DNA from: Variibacter sp.
GTDB lineage: Bacteria > Pseudomonadota > Alphaproteobacteria > Rhizobiales > Xanthobacteraceae
Direction: 5' to 3'
Assembly (NCBI GenBank): GCA_019689555.1
Contig: JADGHE010000037.1
Location: 1-34,395, forward strand
Length of the DNA: 34,395 nucleotides
The notes under the pieces were generated by a model. It made no database searches, was not told the DNA's origin, and saw only the letters and a program-made list of their open reading frames with translations. A program made the translations under genes and the position numbers. This document shows positions 1-6,989 of this stretch, in pieces (within the stretch, counting starts at the first letter, position 1; each line of letters opens with the position of its first letter).

Positions 1-389
1 ATCCCACCGTCAGCCTTCCGGCAATCGCCAGCTGACCTGCCCGGCCCAGGCCGGCAAACGCGGTGCCCCGCCGCCAGTTACACCACGCCCAGGGACACGG
101 CCCGTCGGTGGAAGCCGGTGGCAATATGATCGCTCAACCAATCGGGATGCGAAACAGGTCGACTCCTGCAAACCTTAATCCATTGATATCCGCTATGTAT
201 TTGTCTGCACCGGCCTCAGGGGCAGTGCAAATCTTCCAGAGAAAAACTCGGCCCAAGAGAATGAATTGGGGCCTCGACACGGGCTGCCAAGCGCTCACGC
301 GAAGTGCGAATGTCCGCGCCGAGCCCGCCCGTTTCCTGCGCCTTTCGCGCGCGAGTGCCAGGGCAAGAGAACGTCTCGACGGGTGGCGC
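1..389. other. Non-coding region before tRNA-Ser
   Basis: No gene could be supported here. The stretch from about 120 to 290 is visibly less GC-rich than the rest of the window, with runs such as ttaatccattgatatc. The open frames crossing it have no family resemblance and run into the tRNA. A minus-strand frame (GTG at 296-298, stop at 134-136, 54 codons) ends in a protein-like stretch, but it has no convincing ribosome-binding site and no recognisable homologue. The region lies at the 3' side of the tRNA, where integrative elements often insert, but no integrase or duplicated tRNA end was found. Confidence 0.5.
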
Positions 390-479
390 TGGCGGAGAGG
401 GAGGGATTCGAACCCCCGATACGGTTGCCCGTATGCCGCATTTCGAGTGCGGTGCTTTCAACCACTCAGCCACCTCTCC
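390..479 (-). tRNA. tRNA-Ser (anticodon CGA)
   Basis: Read on the minus strand, the gene starts GGAGAGG and ends CCTCTCC-G-CCA, so the 7-bp acceptor stem pairs perfectly, followed by a discriminator G and an encoded CCA (390-392). The anticodon loop reads CTCGAAA, giving anticodon CGA for UCG codons. The long variable arm (a stem of ATACGG pairing with CCGTAT around GCAA) is the type II arm of serine tRNAs. The T-loop GGTTCGAATCC is canonical. The total of 90 nt fits tRNA-Ser. A weak -10-like TACATA lies about 40 nt upstream near 519-524, with no clear -35. The isotype and anticodon are secure. Confidence 0.97.
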
Positions 480-520
480 GCGGGGCCGAGGCGGGCGCGG
501 CGCGCGCCCGCGAGACGCGC

Positions 521-830
521 TATGTATCTAAGGCAGACCAGGGAAACAAGGTCCTCTCGAGCCTATCCGAGGCAGCGCATCCAAGGCGGGCCAGGGACAC
601 AAGATCCCCTCGGGCGTGTCCCCGGACCGGGGAAGGGCCCCTCCGGCGCGCCCAAGTCAGAGTGCGGAAACTAGGTTCTCGGGGGCCTATCCCGGCGGCC
701 CATCCAACACGGACCGCAGGCACCAGGTCCCCGGCGTTTCTCAGACGGACCGCGGAAGAACCCCCGTGGCGCATCCAGGGCGGGCCCAAGGTCCTCCGCG
801 CGTCCTCGGCGGAAAAAGCGCCCCAAGGCC
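521..830. repeat. Degenerate tandem-repeat array
   Basis: A motif resembling CATCCAAGGCGGGCCAGGGA followed by CACAAGaTCCcCTCgG recurs along this stretch. The clear copies begin at 525 (tatctaaggcagaccaggga), 578, 701 and 772. More decayed copies can be traced near 616, 650 and 738. The pair 546-608 and 669-730 aligns over about 63 nt at roughly three quarters identity with one gap, by hand count. Spacing varies from about 35 to 70 nt. The array fills the gap between tRNA-Ser and the 3' end of the next gene. Overlapping open frames look like the product of base composition rather than genes. Origin and function are unknown. Confidence 0.6.
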
Positions 831-866
831 GCGCCGACCGCTTTGCCGCTTTCCGCACCCGCCGCT

Positions 867-1886
867 CTACCGCTTTCCGCGCGGGATCCCCGCCTGATCG
901 ATCACGCGGTTCCAGCGATCGATGTCCTCTTGGATGAAGGCGCGGAACTGCTCGGGCGTATCGACGTCCGCAGGCTCCATACCCGTGACCAGGAAATGCG
1001 AAGCGAGCTCGGGATCGCGCAGGATGGCCATGATCTCCTTATTGAGCTTGTCCACGACCGGCTTGGGGGTCTTGGCGGGCGCGACCAGCGAGCCCCAGCC
1101 GGTGACGACGAAGCCCGGTATGACGGAGTCCATCGTCGGCAGCCCCGGCGCGATCCGCGACGGCTTGGGCGTCGTGACCGCGAGCCCGCGCAGGGTGCCC
1201 GCCTCGATCTGCGGCTTGCCGTTGATCGAGACGGCAAACAGCATCTGCACCTGGTTGCCGAGCAGGCCGTTCACCGCCGCGTTGACGTTCCGGAAGGGAA
1301 CGTGGACGGTCTTCACCCCCGCCATCGCGTTGAACATCTCGCAGCTGAGATGCGCCGGGGTGCCGAAGCCGGACGACCCGCAATTGACCTCGCCGGGCCT
1401 CGACTTCGCATAGGCGACGAGCTCCTGCACGGTCTTGGCGGGAACGGAGGGGTGCACGAGGAGCGTAAACGGCGTGATGCCGAACAGCGCGATCGGCTCG
1501 AACTCGTTCACGAAGTCGTAGCCGGCGAGGCCCATCGCCGTATTGAGCGTGTAGGACGAGGTCGCATAGAGCAGCGTGTAGCCGTCCGGCTCCGCCGCGG
1601 CCACCGCCTTGGCGGCGACCTCGCCGCCGCCGCCGGGCCGGCTCTCGACCACCAGGGGCTGGCCGATGCGCGGCAGCAGGCGGTCGGCCAAGAGGCGCAC
1701 GGCCACCTCCGAGCTCGGCCCGACGAACACGCGGATCGGCCTCGACGGATAGGTATCGGCCGCCCACCCGGAGAGCGCCGTCGTCAGAATCGCGGCGCCC
1801 GCCACGGCCAGCCCCGCTGTGAAGGCCCGCGCCCGCCTCCCCGCCGAGCGCCGGTCCCGAAAAGACCTCGACTTTGTCTCTCCCAT
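867..1886 (-). CDS. Bug/TctC-family periplasmic binding protein (first of three)
   Basis: Predicted extracytoplasmic solute receptor of the tripartite tricarboxylate transporter (TTT) type, 339 residues. A basic, Arg-rich N-terminus is followed by a hydrophobic segment (about 22-40) and a likely cleavage after the Trp-Ala-Ala at 41-43. Mature protein features typical of the family are the start TYPSRPIRV, PDGYTLLYATSS, and the C-terminal region around PKPVVDKLNKEI. An SD (GGGAGGA) sits 5 nt before the ATG. Odd point: the ligand-loop motif usually written PGGxxD is replaced by GPSSEVAVR at about 56-64, unlike the other two copies in this window. No TctA or TctB membrane genes are nearby. It lies downstream of the SMP-30 pair on the same strand but 211 nt away, so co-transcription is uncertain. 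Family call secure; ligand unknown. Confidence 0.9.
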   Translation of the reverse strand: MGETKSRSFRDRRSAGRRARAFTAGLAVAGAAILTTALSGWAADTYPSRPIRVFVGPSSEVAVRLLADRLLPRIGQPLVVESRPGGGGEVAAKAVAAAEPDGYTLLYATSSYTLNTAMGLAGYDFVNEFEPIALFGITPFTLLVHPSVPAKTVQELVAYAKSRPGEVNCGSSGFGTPAHLSCEMFNAMAGVKTVHVPFRNVNAAVNGLLGNQVQMLFAVSINGKPQIEAGTLRGLAVTTPKPSRIAPGLPTMDSVIPGFVVTGWGSLVAPAKTPKPVVDKLNKEIMAILRDPELASHFLVTGMEPADVDTPEQFRAFIQEDIDRWNRVIDQAGIPRGKR

Positions 1887-2034
1887 GTCGTCCTCCCTTG
1901 CACCCCGGGTCGCGCGGCGCCTGCGGCCTCACTCCCCGCCGCGTCATCGCTGCCGTGCCTCCCCCGTCGCAGGTCGCTCGGGTTTTCCGATGCGGGCGGT
2001 GCCGCGGCGCGCGATCGTGCGCGCGGACGACGTC

Positions 2035-2095
2035 GCCAACCCCCCCCCGCCCCCACCCCCCCGGGCCCGCGCCCACGCCCCCCGCGCCCGAGCGC
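2035..2095. repeat. C-rich low-complexity tract in an intergenic gap
   Basis: The 211-nt gap between the SMP-30-like gene and the TctC gene contains an almost pure cytosine stretch on the plus strand. It has a run of nine C at 2040-2048 and further runs broken by single G or A bases to about 2090. On the transcribed strand this is a G-rich leader upstream of the TctC gene. It could form G-quadruplex structure or be prone to slippage and sequencing error. No hairpin plus T-tract terminator was found in the gap. Confidence 0.6.
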
Positions 2096-2097
2096 AA

Positions 2098-2997
2098 TTA
2101 CCCCCGAGCGCGCCCCCGCCGCGTGGTCTTCGCGCGATAGAGCTCGCCGCCCGCGGTCGTAACATAGAGCGTATCGAGCTCCGCATGGCCGAAGCAGCAC
2201 CGGTTCGGCATATCGCCGGGAACGGGATGCGTTTCGAGGACCGCGCCCTCCGGCGAGAAAACGTAGACGAGCGGTCCCGGTCCGCTTCTCCGCCAGCCCC
2301 CGCAGGCGACGATATTGCCGTCGGCGTCGAGACACATGCCCTCGATCCCGCGATGCGGCCCCCGGTGATCGCTGCCGAAGGTGTGCAGCACCGTGTAGGA
2401 GCCGACGGTTCCGTCCTCGCGGATCGGATAGGCGCGCAGCTCACGCCGCTGCCCCTCGCGCGGTTCGCCTTCCGCGACGTAGAGCGTCTTTTCGTCGGGC
2501 GAGAGCAGCACCGAGCGCGGCGCGACCGTATCGTAGGTGATGCGCGTCAGCGTCCAGGCGCGGCGCTCGTTGCGTTCGAGGCGCAGCACGGAGGCATGGT
2601 CGAGCGGCGGGAAGATCTGCGGACCGAAGGCGAGCGTCTGGCTGTGCGGATCGGCGAACCAGATCCGCCCCTGGCTGTCCACCGTGAGGTCGCTGGGGTA
2701 GTTGTGATACTTGCCGTCGAGCAGCGCGTCGACGGCGAACAGCCTGCCGTCCGGCGAGAACTCCACCAGCCGCCGCCCGCCCTCCTGGCACCCGTACAGT
2801 TCGCCGTTCGGCCCGAATGCGAGGCCGTTCACGCGGTTCGTGTATTTGCGCAGCTCGCTCGTCGTGCCCGATTCGGGATCGAACCGCATCAGGCGCATCT
2901 CTTCCATCAGGCTGAAGATGATGGCCTTGCCGTCCCACACGATGCCGTTGGCGGGCCCCTGGAAGGGGCTGGCGACGCGCTCGAAAGTCCAGCTCAT
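2098..2997 (-). CDS. SMP-30/gluconolactonase-like protein with altered metal site
   Basis: Predicted six-bladed beta-propeller lactonase-like protein, 299 residues. The ATG at 2997 is preferred because an SD (GGGAGC) precedes it and the sequence becomes family-like from MSWTFERV; a longer frame to 3120 only overlaps the upstream gene. Propeller repeats are visible (NGLAFGPNGELYGC, DLTVDSQGRIWFAD, VLLSPDEKTLYVAEG, GMCLDADGNIVACGG). Against canonical SMP-30 metal ligands, the Glu of the EGPxW motif is Gln (QGPANGIVW), the Asn of PNGLAF is replaced (PRSVLL), and the Asp of ADGMxxD is Glu (IEGMCLD). It may therefore bind metal differently or have another activity. It starts 14 nt after the stop of a more canonical paralogue, so the two are almost certainly co-transcribed. 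No signal peptide; cytoplasmic. Confidence 0.85.
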   Translation of the reverse strand: MSWTFERVASPFQGPANGIVWDGKAIIFSLMEEMRLMRFDPESGTTSELRKYTNRVNGLAFGPNGELYGCQEGGRRLVEFSPDGRLFAVDALLDGKYHNYPSDLTVDSQGRIWFADPHSQTLAFGPQIFPPLDHASVLRLERNERRAWTLTRITYDTVAPRSVLLSPDEKTLYVAEGEPREGQRRELRAYPIREDGTVGSYTVLHTFGSDHRGPHRGIEGMCLDADGNIVACGGWRRSGPGPLVYVFSPEGAVLETHPVPGDMPNRCCFGHAELDTLYVTTAGGELYRAKTTRRGRARG

Positions 2998-3011
2998 CTC
3001 GTCTTGCTCCC

Positions 3012-3905
3012 TCACCAGACCGGAACGCCGGGAACCTGCAGGCGCGTGCGCACCACGTCGTGGAACGTCGTGATGTACAGCGAGCGCCAGTCGTCGTCGC
3101 CCCAGGCGAGATTGGTGCAATGGCCCGGAATGCGCAGCCGCCCGAGCAGCCTTCCGCTCTTGTCGATGATGTGAATGCCGCCCGGTCCGGTGCAGTAGAC
3201 GTTATCCTTCTGGTCGACCTTCATGCCGTCGGCGACACCGCCTTCGCTGCCGGCGAGCTTGTGAAACAGGCGCCCCGGACCGCAGCTTCCGTCCGGCGCG
3301 ACGTCGAAGGCGCGGATGATGCCGAGCCGGCTGTCGTTGACGTAGAGGATCTTTTCGTCGGTGCTGAAGGCGAGCCCGTTCGGATAGGTGCAGTCGGCGA
3401 TGACCAGATGCACCTCGCCCTTGGGGGTGAGACAGAAGACGCCCTGCACGTCGAGATAACGCTGGAGATCCTCCCCGACCATGCCGGGAATGACGGTTCC
3501 GCCGGCGGAGTCCGTCCAGTAGATCGTGCCGTCCGAGCGCACGACGATGTCGTTCGGGCTGTTGAACTTCTTGCCCTGGTAATGGGAAGCGATGGTGACC
3601 ATCGTCCCGTCGTGCTCGATGCGCCAGATGGTGCGCGCGCCCCAGCCCGCGACCAGAAGCCGGCCTTCGAGATCGAACGTAAGCCCGTTGCCGTGGCCCG
3701 TCGGATGCACGATGCGCCTGCTGCCGACGCCGGGCGTGTACTCCCAGATCGCGTCGCCGATGATCTCGGTCCACAGGAAACGCCTCTTGCGCCGATCCCA
3801 CACCGGGCCCTCGCCGAAGACGAGTCCGGTCTTGATGACGTCGAGCGGCGGATTGGCGTCGCCGACGATCTCGTCGACGCCGGGGGCTTTCATGTCAATG
3901 TCCAC
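3012..3905 (-). CDS. SMP-30/gluconolactonase-family lactonase
   Basis: Predicted cytoplasmic calcium- or zinc-dependent lactonase of the SMP-30/gluconolactonase/LRE family, 297 residues, expected to hydrolyse a sugar-acid or other lactone. The metal ligands expected for the family are visible: Glu32 in FGEGPVW, Asn176 in YPNGLAF and Asp226 in VADGMKVD; substrate-loop Asn118 lies in SPNDIVV. The start is taken at the GTG at 3905 because GGAGGA lies 7 nt upstream; an ATG at 3893 would sit too far from that SD. The GTG start overlaps the stop of the upstream ThDP enzyme gene by 11 nt, which indicates translational coupling. Together with that enzyme and the divergent paralogue downstream it suggests a sugar-acid or keto-acid degradation step, but the substrate is not determined. 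Confidence 0.92.
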   Translation of the reverse strand: MDIDMKAPGVDEIVGDANPPLDVIKTGLVFGEGPVWDRRKRRFLWTEIIGDAIWEYTPGVGSRRIVHPTGHGNGLTFDLEGRLLVAGWGARTIWRIEHDGTMVTIASHYQGKKFNSPNDIVVRSDGTIYWTDSAGGTVIPGMVGEDLQRYLDVQGVFCLTPKGEVHLVIADCTYPNGLAFSTDEKILYVNDSRLGIIRAFDVAPDGSCGPGRLFHKLAGSEGGVADGMKVDQKDNVYCTGPGGIHIIDKSGRLLGRLRIPGHCTNLAWGDDDWRSLYITTFHDVVRTRLQVPGVPVW

Positions 3906-5583
3906 GGGGTGTTCCTCCAGGCTGCCAAGCGCGGGGCGCGAACGCCCGCATGTCGGTCACCGCGTCGATCACGACCGGCCGCTTCATCGTCAACGCGGCC
4001 GCAAACGCGTCCTTGAATTCGGCCGGCGTTTCCGCACGCAGGCCGGCACAGCCGAAGCTCTCGGCGATCGCGGCGAAGTTTCTGTCGGTGAACTTCCACA
4101 TCTCGCTCGCACGGCCGCGCTGCGTGCCGCCGTAAGCGGCGTCGTAAAGCGGGATTTCCTGATTGAGCGCGCTGTTGTTGTTAACCACGACGACGACGTT
4201 GATGCCGTAGCGCACCGCCGTCTCCAGCTCGGCGATGTGGTAGTAGAAGCCGCCGTCGCCGGTCCAGCACACCACCGGCCGTTCGCCCACCGCGCATTTG
4301 ACGCCGAGCGAGGCCGGGAAGGCCCAGCCGAGCGAGCCGGCACAGCGCACATAGCGCTGGGTGGGGTGGTTGAGCTCGATCATCGCGCCGGTCCACATGC
4401 CGGAGTGGCCGGTGTCGGATACCAGCACCGCATCCTTGGGCAGCGCCGCCGTGATCTCGGCGCACACTCGCTCGGGGCGCATCGGCACCGCGTCCGACGT
4501 GCGATACCGGTCGGCCTCGGCGCGCCACTCCGCCACGAAGCCCTGCACGCGCCGAACCCAGGCCGGATTCTTGCGCGGCTTGGCGGCCGCGATCAGTTGG
4601 TTGAGCACCGCCTTGGCGTCGCCGCAGAGGCTCGCGACGTTCGGATAGTTGCGGCCGAGCTCGCTCGCATTGATGTTGAGCTCCATGACCGCGGTTCCCC
4701 GCGGCGGCGTGGTCCAGTTGGCGGTCACCTGCCCGCCGATCTGGCTGCCGACGAAGAACACGAGATCCGCCTCGTGCACGGCGCGGTTGGCGCAGGCGCG
4801 CGAATAGGTGCCGACCACGCCGACGGCCAGCGGATGCGCATCCGCGATCGCGCCCTTGGCGTTCATGGACGTGGCGACCGGAATGTCGAGCCGCTCCGCG
4901 AGTTGCACGACCTCGACCTGGGCGCCGGACGCGACGACTCCGCCGCCGGCGACGATGACCGGGCGCTCGGCGCCGGCGAGCGCCCGCACGGCCGCGGCCA
5001 CGTCCTCCGGCGCGGCCTGCGGGCGGAAGGCGGGCGTGCGCAGGAAACGCTGCTCGATCCGCAATTCGAGATCGGCCGGACCTTCCACCATCTGCCCGTG
5101 GTTGCCGCCGACCCGCAGATGCACCGGCCGGGGCGTCCCGGAGGTCGCCTCGCGATAGGCCTGGCGCAGCAGGTCCGGCAACCGCTCGGGCGTGTCAACA
5201 CAAGCGTTGAACTTGGTGACCGGATCGAACTGGCTGAAATCCTCCACGGCCTGATAGGGATTCCTGTAGCGGTTCATCGGGGTGTAACCGCCCGTGATCG
5301 CGATCAGCGGCGAGCAGGCCATGTAGGCGTCGCGCAGCCCGGCGGCGAGGTTCGACGCCCCGATCTGCTGCGCGAGGCAGATGCCCGGGCGGCCGCTCAC
5401 GCGCGCATAGCCGTCCGCCATGTAGGCGGCCGCCTTCTCGCCGTGGACCATCACGCGCCGGATGCCGAGGTCCTCCATCTCGGCGAGAGCGTTGAGCAGG
5501 ATGGACGGCAGGAAAAAGACGTGCGTTACCCCCGACGCCTGGAGAAATTCCGCGATATAGCGCGCACCGGTGGTCTTCGGCAC
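3895..5583 (-). CDS. Thiamine-diphosphate enzyme, acetolactate-synthase-like
   Basis: ThDP-dependent enzyme of the acetolactate synthase/benzoylformate decarboxylase superfamily, 562 residues. Domain order is standard: N-terminal PYR domain with the cofactor-activating Glu49 (HGEKAAAYMADGYARVSG), central domain (about 195-335), and C-terminal PP domain with the GDG motif at 442-444 ending in NNN at 468-470. The start is the GTG at 5583, since GGGGAGGA lies 8 nt upstream and homology begins at PKTTGARYIAEFL. A longer ATG frame to 5742 adds 53 residues without family character. The N-terminal GVTHVFFLPS replaces the usual GVxxVFGxPG, so it is probably not a true biosynthetic acetolactate synthase. 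It heads a run with two lactonase-like genes, pointing to catabolism of a 2-keto acid. Exact reaction unknown. Confidence 0.9.
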   Translation of the reverse strand: MPKTTGARYIAEFLQASGVTHVFFLPSILLNALAEMEDLGIRRVMVHGEKAAAYMADGYARVSGRPGICLAQQIGASNLAAGLRDAYMACSPLIAITGGYTPMNRYRNPYQAVEDFSQFDPVTKFNACVDTPERLPDLLRQAYREATSGTPRPVHLRVGGNHGQMVEGPADLELRIEQRFLRTPAFRPQAAPEDVAAAVRALAGAERPVIVAGGGVVASGAQVEVVQLAERLDIPVATSMNAKGAIADAHPLAVGVVGTYSRACANRAVHEADLVFFVGSQIGGQVTANWTTPPRGTAVMELNINASELGRNYPNVASLCGDAKAVLNQLIAAAKPRKNPAWVRRVQGFVAEWRAEADRYRTSDAVPMRPERVCAEITAALPKDAVLVSDTGHSGMWTGAMIELNHPTQRYVRCAGSLGWAFPASLGVKCAVGERPVVCWTGDGGFYYHIAELETAVRYGINVVVVVNNNSALNQEIPLYDAAYGGTQRGRASEMWKFTDRNFAAIAESFGCAGLRAETPAEFKDAFAAALTMKRPVVIDAVTDMRAFAPRAWQPGGTPRGH

Positions 5584-5914
5584 GGGTGTCGTCCTCCCCG
5601 AGACGATCCGGCCGCTTGATCCGTCGACGCGACGGGACGGCCTTGTGTGTGAGGCGCCTTTGCAGCGCATGGGAGCGCAAGGCACAACTGTTTTTCCCAC
5701 GAGGCGGACGTGCTCTGCGCTCGGCGAATGTTTTGCGTCCAAGAAACCGATCGTTCAACCGCGCAGTGGTTGCAGCGCCATGTCGCGCGCTCGCGTGTCC
5801 GCCATTCGGACGTATGTTTGAATTGAGCGCCAGAAGCGAAGACGGACCATGACGAGCTGGGAATAATCAGCTAATCGCTGTGCCACTCTCAGACTGAACC
5901 GGAAGGATGGTCGA
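5584..5914. promoter_or_regulatory. Divergent intergenic control region
   Basis: This 331-nt gap separates the minus-strand ThDP/lactonase unit from the plus-strand TctC/CoA-transferase unit, so both promoters should lie in it. Two small inverted repeats are visible: gtccg-N5-cggac at 5797-5811, and agctg-N8-cagct at 5855-5872, the latter enclosing an AATAAT that could be part of a -10 for the plus-strand gene. No -35/-10 pair with good spacing was convincing in either direction. The palindromes could be regulator sites, but no regulator gene is adjacent. Confidence 0.35.
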
Positions 5915-6916
5915 ATGCGTTTTGGTTTCACATCGTCTGGAATCGGCCGCCGCAGCTTGATCGCGATCGCCGGGGCGGCGCTGGCGACGAGCCTGTTGAT
6001 GCAGACGCCCGCGCGCGCGGAGTGGCCCGAGCGGCCGATCACGCTCGTCGTGTGTTTTCCGGCCGGCGGCGGCACCGATACGGCCATGCGGATGGTGAAC
6101 ACGCAGCTCGGCGAAGCGTTCGGAAAGCCGGTGATCATCGAAAACCGCGGCGGCGCGGGCGGCAACATCGCCATATCGCTCGTGGCGCGCGCCGCGCCCG
6201 ACGGATATACGCTGCTCGGCTGCTCGAGCGCCTTCGTGGTCAATCCGAGCCTCTACGCCAACGCCACCTACGATCCGTTCAAGGACTTCCAGCCGATCAT
6301 GGTGCTCGGCGCGGCACCGAACGTGTTCGTGGTGCCGGCGCAGTCGGAGATCAAGACGTTCCAGGACTTGGTGGCGAAGGCCAAGGCCAATCCCGGCAAG
6401 TTGAACTACACGAGCTCGGGGGTCGGCACGACCCCGTTCCTGGCCGCCGAACTCGTCAAGCTGCGGCTCGGTCTCGACATCATACACATCCCCTACGCCG
6501 GCGCGGGCCCGGCGACGCAAGCGGCGCTCGCCGGAATGGTCGACATGTACGCCGCCAATCTCGGCTCGCTCGGCGCGCAGATCCAGGCGGGCTCGCTGCG
6601 CCCGATCGCGCAGACGGGAAAGGAACGCTGGCCGGATCTCCCGGATGTGCCGACGCTCGGCGACCTCGGGCTCGAAAACGCCGAGTCGGACACCTTCCAG
6701 GCCATGTATGCGCCGGCCGGGACGCCCAAGCCGATCATCGACAAGATCGTCGACGCCTTGAACAAGATCCTCGCCGAGCCCGATATCAAGGAGAAGTACT
6801 GGAAGTCGGGCCTGCAGGTGCTCGCCGAAGGACCCGAAAAGTTCAAGGCGCGCATCGCCCGCGAAGTCCCGATGTATCGGGAGATCATCGAGAAGGCCGG
6901 GCTGAAGATCAAATAG
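5915..6916 (+). CDS. Bug/TctC-family periplasmic binding protein (second of three)
   Basis: Predicted periplasmic receptor for a small organic acid, 333 residues. The N-terminus has a twin arginine (GRRSLIAIAG) before a hydrophobic core and a likely cleavage after ARA at 33-35, so either Sec or Tat export is possible. The mature protein shows the family hallmarks: WPERPITLVV, ligand loop FPAGGGTD (Asp56), IENRGGAGGNIA, and APDGYTLL. The C-terminal PKPIIDKIVDALNKIL helix is typical. The SD is a modest AAGGATGG. It is followed after 73 nt, on the same strand, by a CoA-transferase, so its ligand may be the acid that is then activated to a CoA ester. No TctA/TctB permease is present in the window. 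Confidence 0.93.
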   Translation: MRFGFTSSGIGRRSLIAIAGAALATSLLMQTPARAEWPERPITLVVCFPAGGGTDTAMRMVNTQLGEAFGKPVIIENRGGAGGNIAISLVARAAPDGYTLLGCSSAFVVNPSLYANATYDPFKDFQPIMVLGAAPNVFVVPAQSEIKTFQDLVAKAKANPGKLNYTSSGVGTTPFLAAELVKLRLGLDIIHIPYAGAGPATQAALAGMVDMYAANLGSLGAQIQAGSLRPIAQTGKERWPDLPDVPTLGDLGLENAESDTFQAMYAPAGTPKPIIDKIVDALNKILAEPDIKEKYWKSGLQVLAEGPEKFKARIAREVPMYREIIEKAGLKIK

Positions 6917-6931
6917 CCCGCCGGAGCGCAA

Positions 6932-6958
6932 GGGGGCGGCCGCGGCCGCGCCGCCCCT
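6932..6958 (+). terminator. Intercistronic GC hairpin
   Basis: Arms GGGGCGGC (6933-6940) and GCCGCCCC (6950-6957) form a perfect 8-bp stem around a GC-rich loop, just after the TctC stop and before the CoA-transferase start. The following bases are C/T-rich (ctctcccttctc) rather than a T-tract. This fits partial termination or mRNA stabilisation, which would let the receptor be made in excess of the enzyme. Function is inferred. Confidence 0.4.
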
Positions 6959-6989
6959 CTCCCTTCTCGGAACAGCAAGAGGAGACCCG

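Noticed and set aside
134-298. Short minus-strand frame (54 codons) near the left edge with a protein-like C-terminus
   Set aside because: It has no SD and no recognised homologue; the protein-like look of the last 25 codons is not enough to call a gene.
63-937. Overlapping plus-strand frames across tRNA-Ser and the repeat array
   Set aside because: They read through a certain tRNA gene and a decayed repeat; no start signal or family resemblance.
5743-5759. Sequence gaaaccgatcgttcaac as a second TetR operator
   Set aside because: Only the central CGATCG and about half of the outer positions match the 18-bp palindrome; this is near chance level for a six-base core in high-GC DNA.
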